Of a stretch of 64,000 nucleotides of DNA, positions 36,885 through 47,771 are shown one piece after another. The notes below the pieces were generated by a model. It searched no databases. It worked only from the letters and a program-made list of their open reading frames with translations, and was not told where the DNA came from. Numbering within the stretch: the first letter of the stretch is position 1; each line of letters begins with the position of its first letter. Source of the DNA: Epiperipatus broadwayi. Taxonomy: Eukaryota > Onychophora > Udeonychophora > Euonychophora > Peripatidae. The stretch is taken from assembly GCA_028023455.1 (NCBI GenBank), contig JAQFVV010006294.1, positions 1,887,001 to 1,951,000 on the forward strand. The letters run 5' to 3'. A program made the position numbers and the translations under genes.

Positions 36885-36975
36885 TCTCCTAGTCATATGT
36901 CATCTTATCTTCAAATAAGAAAATAATCCAGATTTCATTTTATCTAAATCAGATTGAGCAGTTATTATCTATTGG
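36885..36975 (+). repeat. Gypsy LTR-start fragment, + orientation
   Basis: TCATCTTATCTTCAAATAAG...CCAGATTTCATTTTATCTAA matches the start of the presumed LTR at 41605-41690 and, inverted, 37021-37100. With the latter it makes a palindrome of about 200 bp. Confidence 0.6.
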
Positions 36976-37020
36976 CTTGTTCTTATGATTGATATATATA
37001 TATTTATAAATACATTGATC

Positions 37021-37888
37021 CATAGCTATGAATGCTCAGACCAATTTAGATAAGATGAAATCTGGAATAGTCCATTATTTGAAGGCAAGGTGAGATATGG
37101 CCTTCCCTTTCCCTAAAATTAGCCCTGGAGACATAGTCATGTTGATATATTGGTGGACATCTTTGTCACTTTCTGGCTTCATCAGGCTTGGTGACTTCAT
37201 CAGCAGGTCAAGAGTCATCCTTTGTAGATCTTCAAATGAGATTTATCATATCTGGTTGATAACTCAACACTATCAGACCATGACTCTTCTTTGTTGTCTG
37301 GCAACTCTTTGCTGATAGTTAATGACATGTAATTTAACCTTAGCTGGTTTCTGTGTCTATGATGTTGCTATTTTTTTACTATCACTGTTTATGATGCTTT
37401 AACTTCAATCACAACTGTTGGGACCTATTTGATGATTCCCTTAAACATGTATCATAGGACATGAACATTTAGCCACTTTCTTGCACTTTTAGTTTCATGC
37501 TTTATTTTGGAGTTCAAACCTGGATTATTGCAACTACTTCTGGATACATCTTCTTTGGATTTATTGTTATGACCTGGTTCACTTTAGTCACTGCATATCC
37601 TAAGTGAGTGAACTTCACCTGATCACACAACCAGAAATAGGTATATAGTTTTATTAAGCACTGTAACTTTGATTCTTATCTGACCCAAGAGTGCTATTTG
37701 ATTGCTTTGGTAATCAATAATTGTTTTGCTGCTAGCATGCAGGTAGTATTTATTATTCTTATTAATTGATAGCCCAAATCTTTTTTGACACAATGGACAC
37801 TGCAGACCTGGTATCCAGTTCTATTGTTACTGATGTATCATTAATAAGAATTTTACATTTGGAAGCAGTCTCACATTGTTTATATATA
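37021..37888 (-). pseudogene. Internally deleted gypsy element, inverted copy (protease to pol tail)
   Basis: On the - strand this reads from a retropepsin-like segment (CKILINDTSVTIELDTRSAV, then SIVSKKIW; active-site DTG is DTR) near 37790-37880, through the protease C-terminal part, to the pol C-terminal tail near 37110-37230 and the first bases of an LTR after a purine tract (GGGAAAGGGAAGG). It aligns with 40807-41690 of the other strand throughout. Both copies lack RT, RNase H and integrase at the same place, so the deletion predates the duplication. Confidence 0.78.
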
Positions 37889-38263
37889 TTGTACCATCTA
37901 CAAATAGATGGTTCAAATATATTGACATTTGAGAATATTTAAAAGCTAAAAGGAAGTTAATTTAAAGATCTTTTAAAAGATGCATTTTTATTTTTATTTT
38001 GTTAGTGTAATTTATTTATTTTTAAACATACAATGAGAGTTGATTTTTTTTTTTTTGTTTCGAATTATTTATCTATATAATTTAATTAAAGTTGAAATAG
38101 GAAGGAATAAAAAAGACATGCAGATTACTAATCCAGATAAATAAAAAGAAAATTCCAAAGCAAAAGATTACAATCAGCAAAACCCTTTTGGAAGCTCATT
38201 AAAGATGGCAGAATTATGTTGTAAAAAAAAGACTTTGTAATTTAAATTTAAGAAAGATTGTAC

Positions 38264-39170
38264 AAGATTATTATCTTGTATTCTGATTAAAAAAACTAAA
38301 GGAAATAGATGTGCAGAGAAGTTTAGAAATTGATTGCAAATATAAAGGGTCAGATAAACTTAAAACTAGGTCTTGGGTCTTCTCCCTAACTAGCAGTTTC
38401 CATTAGATCAGGGATAGAGAAAATGTCCTATCCTGGACTACTCATATGCAGGACTACCACTACTCATATGCTGAGGTCAATTGTCATGCAGAATGAAACC
38501 GGTGCATTTACAGATACCTTTTGTTGTATAGATCACTCAGAAAAACCATTGAGTCTAGCATTAGGATGGGCCAAGAACATACAAAAATGTCAACAGAATG
38601 AAAATAGTTAATTCAAAATGCATACTATATAACTTACTGGTAAGATTATTCATATCCTGATTGTGACTAAATTAAGTGTTGCAAACAATTCTTACTATAA
38701 GCTTATAATATACTACTAATAGAGACATTTGCAGATTTATCATTCAAAGAACTTTCTTGAAGAAACTTAAGAAGTGTAATACAAACTGTAGCAATTAATT
38801 GATCAACATTATCTGGATTAGCATGTAGATGCCTTCCGATTTTATTTAACAATTTATCTTTAAACATTTTAAATTTGTTAGAATATCAACTTTTCATTGT
38901 ACGTTATTAATGTTAGTCTATTAGAATTTAAATGTATAATTTATCTTTGCTAATAGTTATTAAATAAGCTCCAGGAGTAATATTCTCTAAAAATAAATAA
39001 AGTTACAGGAAATCATAATCCCGACCTTTTAAATTTATTTTCTTCTTAATTTACCATCAGCATAGGTTGTAATAATTAGTAGGCCAGTTAATCAGGAAAT
39101 ATAGCTATATTTTTGGAAATAGGAACAAGATTTTTTTTCTCCTCCATATATTAATTTATTCAATTTTAAA
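38264..39170. repeat. Dispersed repeat family 1, copy B
   Basis: Direct-orientation partner of the sequence at the left edge of the window. It lies between the inverted gypsy relic ending near 37888 and the gag relic starting near 40048, so it may belong to one of those elements, but I found no terminal dinucleotides or target duplication that would prove it an LTR. Confidence 0.68.
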
Positions 39171-40047
39171 TAGCCTTTCAGGATTTTTAGAATGGACTCT
39201 TCCATTCTGACATTAACTTTGTTGTTTTTTTTTAAAAAAACAATCAGCGTTTATGTGATCCAGATGCTTGCATTATGTATATATCATATAATGATGGTAT
39301 AGGCATTTCTTGTGTGTGTAGCAGTTGATCACATCTATAACATTTTTACTCGTTATTGCTGATTTGTTCAAGTAGGGTCTGTTATTGTCAGATGGGATTT
39401 TGTTTATTTTTCTGCTCAACAATTTTAATGCTGTAATCTATTTTTTTTTTATTGGCCTTGCTTGATTCATTGTTGACTACATGTCTTAGCTGAATCAAAT
39501 ATGAGATCAGAGTCCATTAGGAATTTGACCCTCATTTCACAAATAAATCAATCACTCAGAGCTTTATTGAGGAAGTTATTAAAACTGAATTTTAGGGCCA
39601 GTTTTCTTATCTTGTAAACAATACCAAATTATTTGTTTATATACTATCATGCATAGACACAATAGTTGGCATAGTTGGACAAATAACAAAAAAATCACAG
39701 TTGGACAACTAACACAAAATTTCTCCCATAGATGAAAAAAAAAGTTTAAAATGACAAAGTCTTTCCCCTGTTTGTCATTAAATTTTGTCATTAATCAAAA
39801 AAACTGATTACTAACATTATTGGCACTTTAATAAAAAAATTTAAAATCAAACGTGATTACTTATTAATAATAAAGGAAGACCTCCTCACCCAAGTTGTCT
39901 GATTCTGTTATTAAAAATTTGATAGCAAACATTAACAGCACATCAGTAGAAATTAAAATTTTAAAAAAATACTCATGAGTGATTACTCATTCATTAATAG
40001 ATAAAAGTAGAATTTTTTTCATGACAGCAAAGATGAAAAAAATAAAA

Positions 40048-41610
40048 TGGCTAAAACTGGCTCAGTTAAAGAATTCAATTCAGTCTATCCTGAAAATTGG
40101 CCAAATTGCAAAGATCAAGTAGTCATCTATATGCAAGCTAATCAAATCAAAAAGCATGATCTCAGACATATGAGATTCTCCAAGCATAGGCCACCCTCAT
40201 ACTTCTGACTGATTTTAATTTTGAGAAAGCATTGTCTCTACTTGCAAACTTTTTCTGCCCAACACCCCTAACGATAACGCAGAAATATCACTTTAATATC
40301 TGTACACAATGGAAAAGAAAAAAGCTAGATTTTGCAATGCAATTTTAAAGACTTTCTCAATAAAGCTATGAGAAATCAATTTGTTGTGGAGTGAAAGATC
40401 ACAACCTTAGAGTCAAACTTCTAATGAATTCTGATCTCACATTTGATTCAGCTGTTTCTCAAGCATAAAGTCTACAGTGAGTCAAGCAAGTTCATTGAAG
40501 AAAAAGAATTACAGCATTAAGACTGTTGAGCAGATAACTGAGTCAAACAAAAACTCAACTGACAATAAAAGACACTGCCTGAAGAAATCAGCTACAATGA
40601 ATAAAAAAAATATTATAGATGTGATCAACTGATAGATGCACCTATCAAATGTCCACACCAATATAAAGTGGGTACATTTTGCAAGCATGTCAATCATGCA
40701 AAAGCTACTTGATTTAAAAGAAAACAAGAAATCGATAAATGCTAAATGGAAAAGCTCATTCCAAAAACGTGAAAGGCAATTTAAAATTGAATAAACTAAA
40801 TGCCTGTAGTGTGAGAGACATTGACTCTGCTTTCAAATGCAGAATTCTTATTAATAATATGCCAGTAATAATAGAACTGGACTCTGGGTTTTCAGAGTCA
40901 CATTATGCAAAAAAGATGTGGGTTGAAATTAATAAAATAAAATAAAATCAGTGGCATCCTAACAGAAAAACAATTATTGATTACCAAGGCAATCAAATAG
41001 CACTCTAGGGTCAGACAAAGGTCAAACTTACATTGCCTAATAAAACTATATATCTATCTCTGGTTGTGTTGTCAAGTAAGTGTAGCAATTTATTAGATTG
41101 TGATTGGTTTACTCAGTCAGGGTTTGGAGTGATTAAAATGAACCAGCCAACAATAATAACTCCAAACAGGGTCTATCCAGCAGTTGTTAAAAATCTGGGT
41201 TTGAACTTCAAGAAAGAGCATCAAACTAAAAGTGCAAAAAGTGGATAGATGTTCATATCCTATGTCACATGCTTTAAGGAAATTATCAAATGAATTCCAG
41301 AAGTTGTGACAAAAGTTAAAAGATCACAAACAGTGGCAGTAAAAAACAGCAGCATCACAAACACAGAAATCAACTAAGTTTAAATTACACATCACCAGCC
41401 ATCAGTGAAGAATCACCAGCCAACAAAAAAGCATCTCAGTTCAACAGCACCATCTAGCAGTGATGAGTCTACAGTTTAACATTCTACAAATGATGACAAT
41501 GGACCTACTGATGTAGTCACCAAGCCTGATAAAGCCAGAAAGCAACAACGATGTCCACCAACCCACCATAACTACATTCTCCATGGCTAATTTTAGTCAG
41601 GATGAGGTAT
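40048..41610 (+). pseudogene. Internally deleted gypsy element: gag, zinc knuckle, protease, pol tail
   Basis: Gag opens MAKTGSVKEFNSVYPENW (40048), like gypsy Gag proteins. A decayed zinc knuckle (YRCDQL...KCPHQ...FCKHVNHAKATC) lies near 40613-40715. Retropepsin follows at 40830-40920: CRILINNMPVIIELDSGFSE, where DSGF stands for DTGS/A. Its C-terminal part, NLLDCDWFTQSGFGVI (near 41085), stands for LLGRDW. YPMSHALRKL near 41260 resembles the start of the RT region, and then the sequence passes straight to the pol tail ending RCPPTHHNYILHG and a stop at 41587. RT, RNase H and integrase are missing. Stops and frameshifts make it dead. Confidence 0.78.
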
Positions 41611-42254
41611 CTTATCTCATCTTGGCTTTAAATAATGGACTAGTTCATATTCCATTTTATTTAAATTGGATTGAGCATTCATCACCACAGACCAATGTAT
41701 GTATAGATAAATAATGAGCCAATTGGCAATGATACCCACTGAATCTGAATATTTCCATTATAGATAGGGATCTGGCAATAAATAGTCAATCCATATGGAG
41801 TTAAGATCAGAGAACTATTGTCACAAAGTTGGAAGGCAGAATATACATTCTCCAGAGAACATCAAACCTAAACAGCGAAATTTCACATTTTCCCTGAGAC
41901 ATCAACTGTCAAGTTAATTGAGTAATGCAGTGAGGCAAGTCCATATTCAGGACTGGAAACTTCTAGAACCTAATGCAGTCATGAACCAAGTGTCAGAAGT
42001 GTCACTATACCTACTCATGAGACAGGCTATCACAGAACAGCTGAAAGTAGTAGGTAAAATTGTATCAGCAGTTGGGAGTCACTTGTTTCTTTATTTACAT
42101 GGAAACTAAAAGACATACCTCATCATTGGCAGGAGGCAGTGGTACAATTGCTGTATATAGTGCAAATACTTATATATTTTTATATGTGTTTCATGTGCCT
42201 GTGTTTATATTATTTTACTATAAATACAACACCCCCCCCCTTTCTGTCCACTAA
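41605..42254 (+). repeat. Presumed 3' LTR region of the deleted gypsy element
   Basis: Follows the pol stop codon and a purine-rich tract (GTCAGGATGAGG). The first 85 bases recur at 36885-36975 and, inverted, at 37021-37100. No matching 5' LTR was identified, so the right end is arbitrary. A (C)9 run closes it at 42232-42240. Confidence 0.45.
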
Positions 42255-43540
42255 TTGGTTTCTAATAAGATTTAATCCAGAATTTTTAGACTATATTTGA
42301 CATTACTATGCACTAAATTAAATGCTCAAAACTATGCCTTTCATATCATTTAATTATATAATTTCTTTAATAGTAAAGAGACTTTTGAACATCAATATTT
42401 CTTTATAGAGAATAAACTAACAATAAGGATATAGTTAGGTGTACCTACTTAATATTTACAACTATTTGACAATGATGGTAGATTGTCTGAGTAAAGAACA
42501 AAGAAGTATTGGATGACTGAAAATGAAAAAAAATGTGCAGAGCATGGCAAGATGCATTTGACGGTATTTCATCAACATGCCTATTTTCTATATTAGAGAT
42601 GAATTTGATAGAACATTTTTGAAGTTTTCAGAATATGTGATCAGGAATAATTTGTAGTATACTGGGCAGATAAAAACCCACATGCTTATCACAATTAAAT
42701 CAAACCAGCTATATGTTTTTGGTAAGTTGAACTATACAGTGATGATGACATAGGGGTATATTTTATAAATATTCTGCTGTTAAATGTTTTTAACATTTTC
42801 TTAATTATTATAATCATAGATAGTAACAGTTACCTAAATACATACACAAGATTTTGAGAGGAGGCTTCATACAGTTGATGAAAGTGAAAATATTTATTGG
42901 CACTGAGGTTCATTGAAATTTATTCATCATTGTGTGTTATGCTGCTGAGACAGATTCCATGTATGTTGTAATGCTGGCATTTAACAGTTTAATGACATCC
43001 TGCTTCAGTTGTTTATATAATAAATTATCAGAGGTTTTGGTAGAATGCCATACATTTTTGGCATTTTATATCTTCTAATGCTGCTTCAAATTCAGATATG
43101 ATGAAAAGTAAAAATAGATATACAATATTGTATACCTATTTTTGGATACAATGCTAAATCTATAAAATACATTTTAGTACTAAAATAAAATAAAAAATTT
43201 CTATAACTGAATTGTTTTTATTTTTATTATTCAGTATTTTATAAATGACAACTAATTATTATTACTATTACTATTGCTACTATTTCAAAGGGTGCTATGT
43301 TAAATAAATATCAATAGTCTATTCTCTTTTACCAACAGTACTTCTGATAGTAATCACTATTATTTTTTCATACATTTATAAATTTGAATGAATTAAAGAT
43401 TAATATTAATGAGTCCTTAATCTTAATTTGATTTTTTAAAAAGTTGATCTTTTCTAAATGCTTTTATATTAACTTGTCATGTTTGTGTTTCTGTCACGAT
43501 ATCCACATTTTTGAATTTTTAATAATTAAAAAAAATCTGG
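42255..43540. other. No gene recognised; AT-rich DNA
   Basis: Short open frames only and no recognisable domain. Confidence 0.45.
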
Positions 43541-43609
43541 TCTCTGCTTAGAACTTGAATTCACAACTTTTTTTTTTTGAGAAAAGGTTCTTAACAACTA
43601 AGCCAACAG
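43541..43609 (-). repeat. tRNA-like sequence, probably a SINE head remnant
   Basis: On the - strand an A-box-like TTGGCTTAGTTGTTAAGAA (43589-43607) is followed at the right distance by a B-box-like GAATTCAAGTTC (43551-43562), separated by an A-run. Acceptor and T stems do not pair properly, so it is not a working tRNA gene. A tRNA-derived SINE is the usual explanation in a genome with RTE-type LINEs. Confidence 0.4.
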
Positions 43610-43839
43610 TAAAATTACATTTATAAAGTAAAATTTGGATAATATTAATTTATTTCATTAATTAAAAGTAAATATTTCCTACTAAAATCTAAATTTTTCT
43701 GAAATAATTAATATTTCATAAATATTTTGTAAAAAAAAAATAAATGTAAAAAAAATAATAGAGAAATATATGATAATTTTTCATCATTTCTAAATTCGAA
43801 ATGAGTACTACTATGTGATGTGATGTACTGTGACTTCTC

Positions 43840-44474
43840 TTTTTTCAGATTCAGAAATCTTTCAGCCACTATGCCCAAAAAACCTCAGCCATCTTACCTT
43901 CCCTTTCCATTTCTCACCCTAAGTTTTTCCCATATTCTTCACTATCCTGCTCCATCCCATTTCTACAATATAATCTTTGTCAACTTTATGGCCTTTATAT
44001 CTAAATACCCCTTATCTTTTCCCAAATCCAGCATAAAAACCAAGAACCCACTTTTTGTATTATCACTTTGTTTATATTTATTCTTCCACAACTTCATTAT
44101 TTGTACACTTTCTGCTTGCAGGCATTTTCATTCAATTAACAAATGCTTAATATTTTCTATGCCTTCCTTACATAACTTGCAGATGAAATCACCCATATTT
44201 TCCCATTTATGTGGATATTCCCTTGTTGCTAAAGATCCTATTCAAGCCTTAAATAGTAAACTGCTTTCCTTGCTATTATCAAAATTAATTAGTACCCAAT
44301 ATTATTTACTTCAATATATATTTAAACTCTTTTTACTCTACATACTAGTCACAGTCACCATCTCTCCAGCTCCCTATTTTTTATTAATGCATCTATTTTT
44401 CTATCTCATTCCTTGCCATTATAACACACAACTATTCTCTGAACACAATCATTTCAACTTTTGTATAAATATAT
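43840..44474 (-). pseudogene. PHD-LINE, 3' part: C-terminal zinc motif
   Basis: Read on the - strand, FICKLCKEGIENIKHLLIE with a stop where the final Cys would follow (near 44130-44200) is the C-x2-C...H...C motif found at the C-terminus of many LINE reverse transcriptases. It is the downstream end of the LINE whose middle and 5' parts lie at 46655-47771 and 49811-52463, cut off by the LTR-like insertion at 44475-46654. Confidence 0.72.
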
Positions 44475-46654
44475 TATAACAGTCGAGAAATGGGTGATCA
44501 TCCAGTCTAATGCATCTGCACTACAAGGGCGCCATCTAGGCCAATTGAACCTAGAAAATTTATAAAGTAGACAGATACGCGCTGGTAAGATCACGACCTC
44601 CAGCCCAAGTCACTAGCTCATGAAGATGCAGAAACTTAATATATTTATTAAATATATTTCTTTTAATAAATAATAATAAAAGCAATAAATGTCAGTATTA
44701 ATAACACACAAAAAAGATTTTATTTACGGATATAATTAATAACGCACAAACTTTAAAAAAAAAAAATTATTTTTATAACAAAAGAAGAAAGTTGTTTTAT
44801 TCTGTTTCATTAGCTATTATTTTATTTGTTTTTAACTACAATTTTAAATCTTTAGAATGTTGAGTATAAATGAGCTACCTAGACGCACTCACAAATTTTC
44901 AAATCACTTGACTCCAGACTAAAAATCTGCAGCCACACCAATACTCGCTTCCAGATATATATCAGCAACCAATGCAATGTGAACATGTTAGCATAGAATC
45001 AGCATAGAATCACACTGACAGGAATGTGCATCTGAATAGCATGATATTATTGGAAAAAACATGGCCTTTGTCCAGCAGGAATGTGCATCTGTCGAGCGAA
45101 AGAAACATGCACATAAATAATAAAGAGAAATGCTACATATGGATGGGAGAGCAGTCTTATCTTGCCGGCTTATCATCCAAAATCCATAAAGCTGGAAGGG
45201 GTCAATGGCACAGGAAATATGTCTGCATCCATTTCAATGATATGACTACCTCTTTGGGGTCATGCATTCAGTTGGGCTCATCGCCCTAGGTGCTAACACA
45301 CTTCACATTTCATTGATATAAATGTCCATATACCTCTCCACCAGCATTGACACAGCTGTGAAACAAATAGTCCAAAATCAAAACCCCTTTAAAACTAACA
45401 TATATTTAACCAAGTCTAGCGGTCATCTACACTCAACTAATATTTAAGTCATTTTATTAATTTAATTATAAAAAAAAAATCTTTAGTTTAAGGTTTTAAA
45501 TCATTTTTAAATGACATATTATATTTAATTTATTTTATTACAAATATACTATTTTAACCTATTTTTAAAATTTAATAATGCACAAATAACGATATGTGTT
45601 TCTATTTTTAAATTTAAGTTTGCAATCGCAAACCCCTACCCTATTACAAACAGATCTTACACTTAGCATAAATGAAAACATATAACACATATTTAAAAAA
45701 GATTATGTTTCAATTTTAGATAAGTCTTAAAATTTTTAAAGTTTATAAAAATAGAGTTCAGATTTGATCAAGAGAGAAAGTCTATAATTCATCTTTAAAG
45801 GAAAATAAAGTTCGGAGATTTTAAATTAAAGAGTTTATAGTTCATTTTTATCAATAATGTATACATTCCTTTCTTTCTCTGTGCTCGGTCCTTCGCGATG
45901 AAGATCTAATTTATGCAAAGACCCTTTTTTTGCAGATGATGATGATTTAAGAAGATTTCTGATGATTTCTGAAGATGTTAATAGTGGTTCAATCCTGGGA
46001 TCCGTGAAGATGAAAGCTGCCTTTGGCCGGCCGCACCGAAGGAAGCGCGATTAAACAGATTACATTTTTGGTAATATTTATTTTAACTTTTCAGCAACAA
46101 TGAAACGAATTTAAAAATTCTAATTCTCTCTAATTAATTATTGTTTTGTATTTTCCTTTTATAGTCCTCAGGCACCTTATCTCTGGAATGCAGGATTCAT
46201 CAAACATAATCCATATCTCTATTTTATTGGTTAATTCAGTTTGTGGCCAAGTAGATTTTGGGTTTGTGGCTAAGTAGATTTTGGGTTTTCCACTGAGGTC
46301 TGTGTCTCTATCATTGGGCGGGAACTCTTATCTATTTCGTAATCATCTTTTCAATGATCATTTTGCCCTGAGGATCTGTTTGTAATTTTTAAGATTAAAA
46401 ACTCTTCGTTATTTTTAAAATTAAATGGTTTTTTATTATATTTTATTTAAACTATAGAATCTTTGCTTCGATTCTATAATTTTTTTAAAGCTCATCTTAT
46501 TTTAATATTTAAATCAAACATATTAATTAATTAATAATTCATTATTTGTGCATTTTGAATGTTTGTGCTTTAAATTCAGTATTAGATATTTACAAAAAAG
46601 TTAAGTATTAAAATTTAAATGTAACACATATATATATATATATATCCCGTTACA
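44475..46654 (-). mobile_element. LTR-like element (2180 bp), insertion 1 in the PHD-LINE
   Basis: On the - strand it runs TGTAACGGG... to ...CGACTGTTATA, flanked by GTAT and ATAT (46655-46658 and 44471-44474, three of four bases matching). About 130 bp at its 3' end match the end of the element at 47772-49810 in the same relative orientation: GAGCTAGTGACTTGGGCT, CAGCGCGTATCTG, CTACTTTATAA and GCCTAGATGGC. A promoter-like stretch on the - strand has CCAATAAAA and CTATAAAAGG near 46165-46235. No protein is encoded. A solo LTR of a gypsy-type element is the best reading; a large non-autonomous DNA element is the alternative. Confidence 0.66.
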
Positions 46655-47771
46655 ATACTGACATAAATTCTTTATCCAAATCTTCTGAATATGTTACCTT
46701 TCTCACCCATTTTATTGCCTGTCCTTTACTCATAACCCAATTAAATATTAGTTTGGCTATTCTCTTATTATTCATAAATTGCAATACTGAACATTTTTTC
46801 ATTTTTCTTTTTGCATCTCATATAAAAACTTAACCATTCCATTTCTCCTTGAATTGTCTCCTTGGCCATCACAAATCTGCATCTAATGCAAGTCTTATTA
46901 CTTCTCTTTACTAACATGTAATGCATTATCATGGGCTAACCATGCTATTGTGATTACCTTCCATACAATTCTAACTACATCATATTTATTATATGAAAAC
47001 ATTGTTAACTTCTTTATCAGTCCCTTTCTTTTCTTTGCTTCATTTATCAATTTTTTCTTCTGTTCATCCAAGAAATTTCTCTGATTACTTAAAATGATTC
47101 CCAAATAGTTATACCTATTTATCACATTTAACTTTATATTTCCCAATAAAAATTCTTTCTCTTCTCTTTCCCCAGTATTTATCATCATTACTTTTGATTT
47201 TTCTTCACTAAATTTAATACCCATCTCTTTACTCATTCTTGTGCATATCTTCAGCATACTTTGTGCATAAGAAGATATCCACAAATAAAAGACTCAATAA
47301 TGTATATACTCCCTTATCACTTATTAATGGTATCCCTATCTCTCTTCCTAGTCTTTCTATTACTCTCTCCATTTGTCTCAAATATAACAAAAACAAAATA
47401 GGTGGCATAGGGTATCCTTGCCTTAGTCCCACCCCATTTTTAACTTTAACTGCTTCAATATTTTCTAACTGATATAATATATAATAATTATTTCCATACA
47501 ATCTCTTAATAAGATCCATTAACACTTCATTCATTTCCAAATTTTTTAAACTTACCCATAATCTATTCTATTTACTCTATCATATGCCTTCTCTATATCT
47601 ATAAAAAACCATATATAACTGTCTACCTATATTCCTACTCATATCTATATGTTGTGTAACTACAAATAATTCATCTCCTATATACCTATCCAATCAAAAA
47701 CTTCCTTGAATTTTTCCCACTATATTATTTTCTTCCATCCATTTTGTGACTCTCCCAGCTACCATATACAT
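46655..47771 (-). pseudogene. PHD-LINE, middle part: reverse transcriptase palm and thumb
   Basis: In order on the - strand: VAGRVTKWMEEN (near 47740), GNNYYILYQLENIE, the RT motif GLRQGYPMPPILFLLYL (near 47420), LLSLLFVDIFL (the YADD box altered to FVDI, near 47300), then after a frameshift KFSEEKSKVM (motif D) and NRYNYLGIILSNQRNF (near 47100). Stops follow before FNWVMSKGQAIKWVRKVTY near 46700. The altered catalytic box and frameshifts make it dead. Confidence 0.82.

Noticed and set aside
43820-44479. 219-codon + strand open frame.
   Set aside because: It lies antisense to the LINE C-terminal region and has no domain; the - strand reading carries the zinc motif.
45026-45289. 87-codon open frame inside LTR-like element 1.
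   Set aside because: No domain, and the element's other member does not preserve it.
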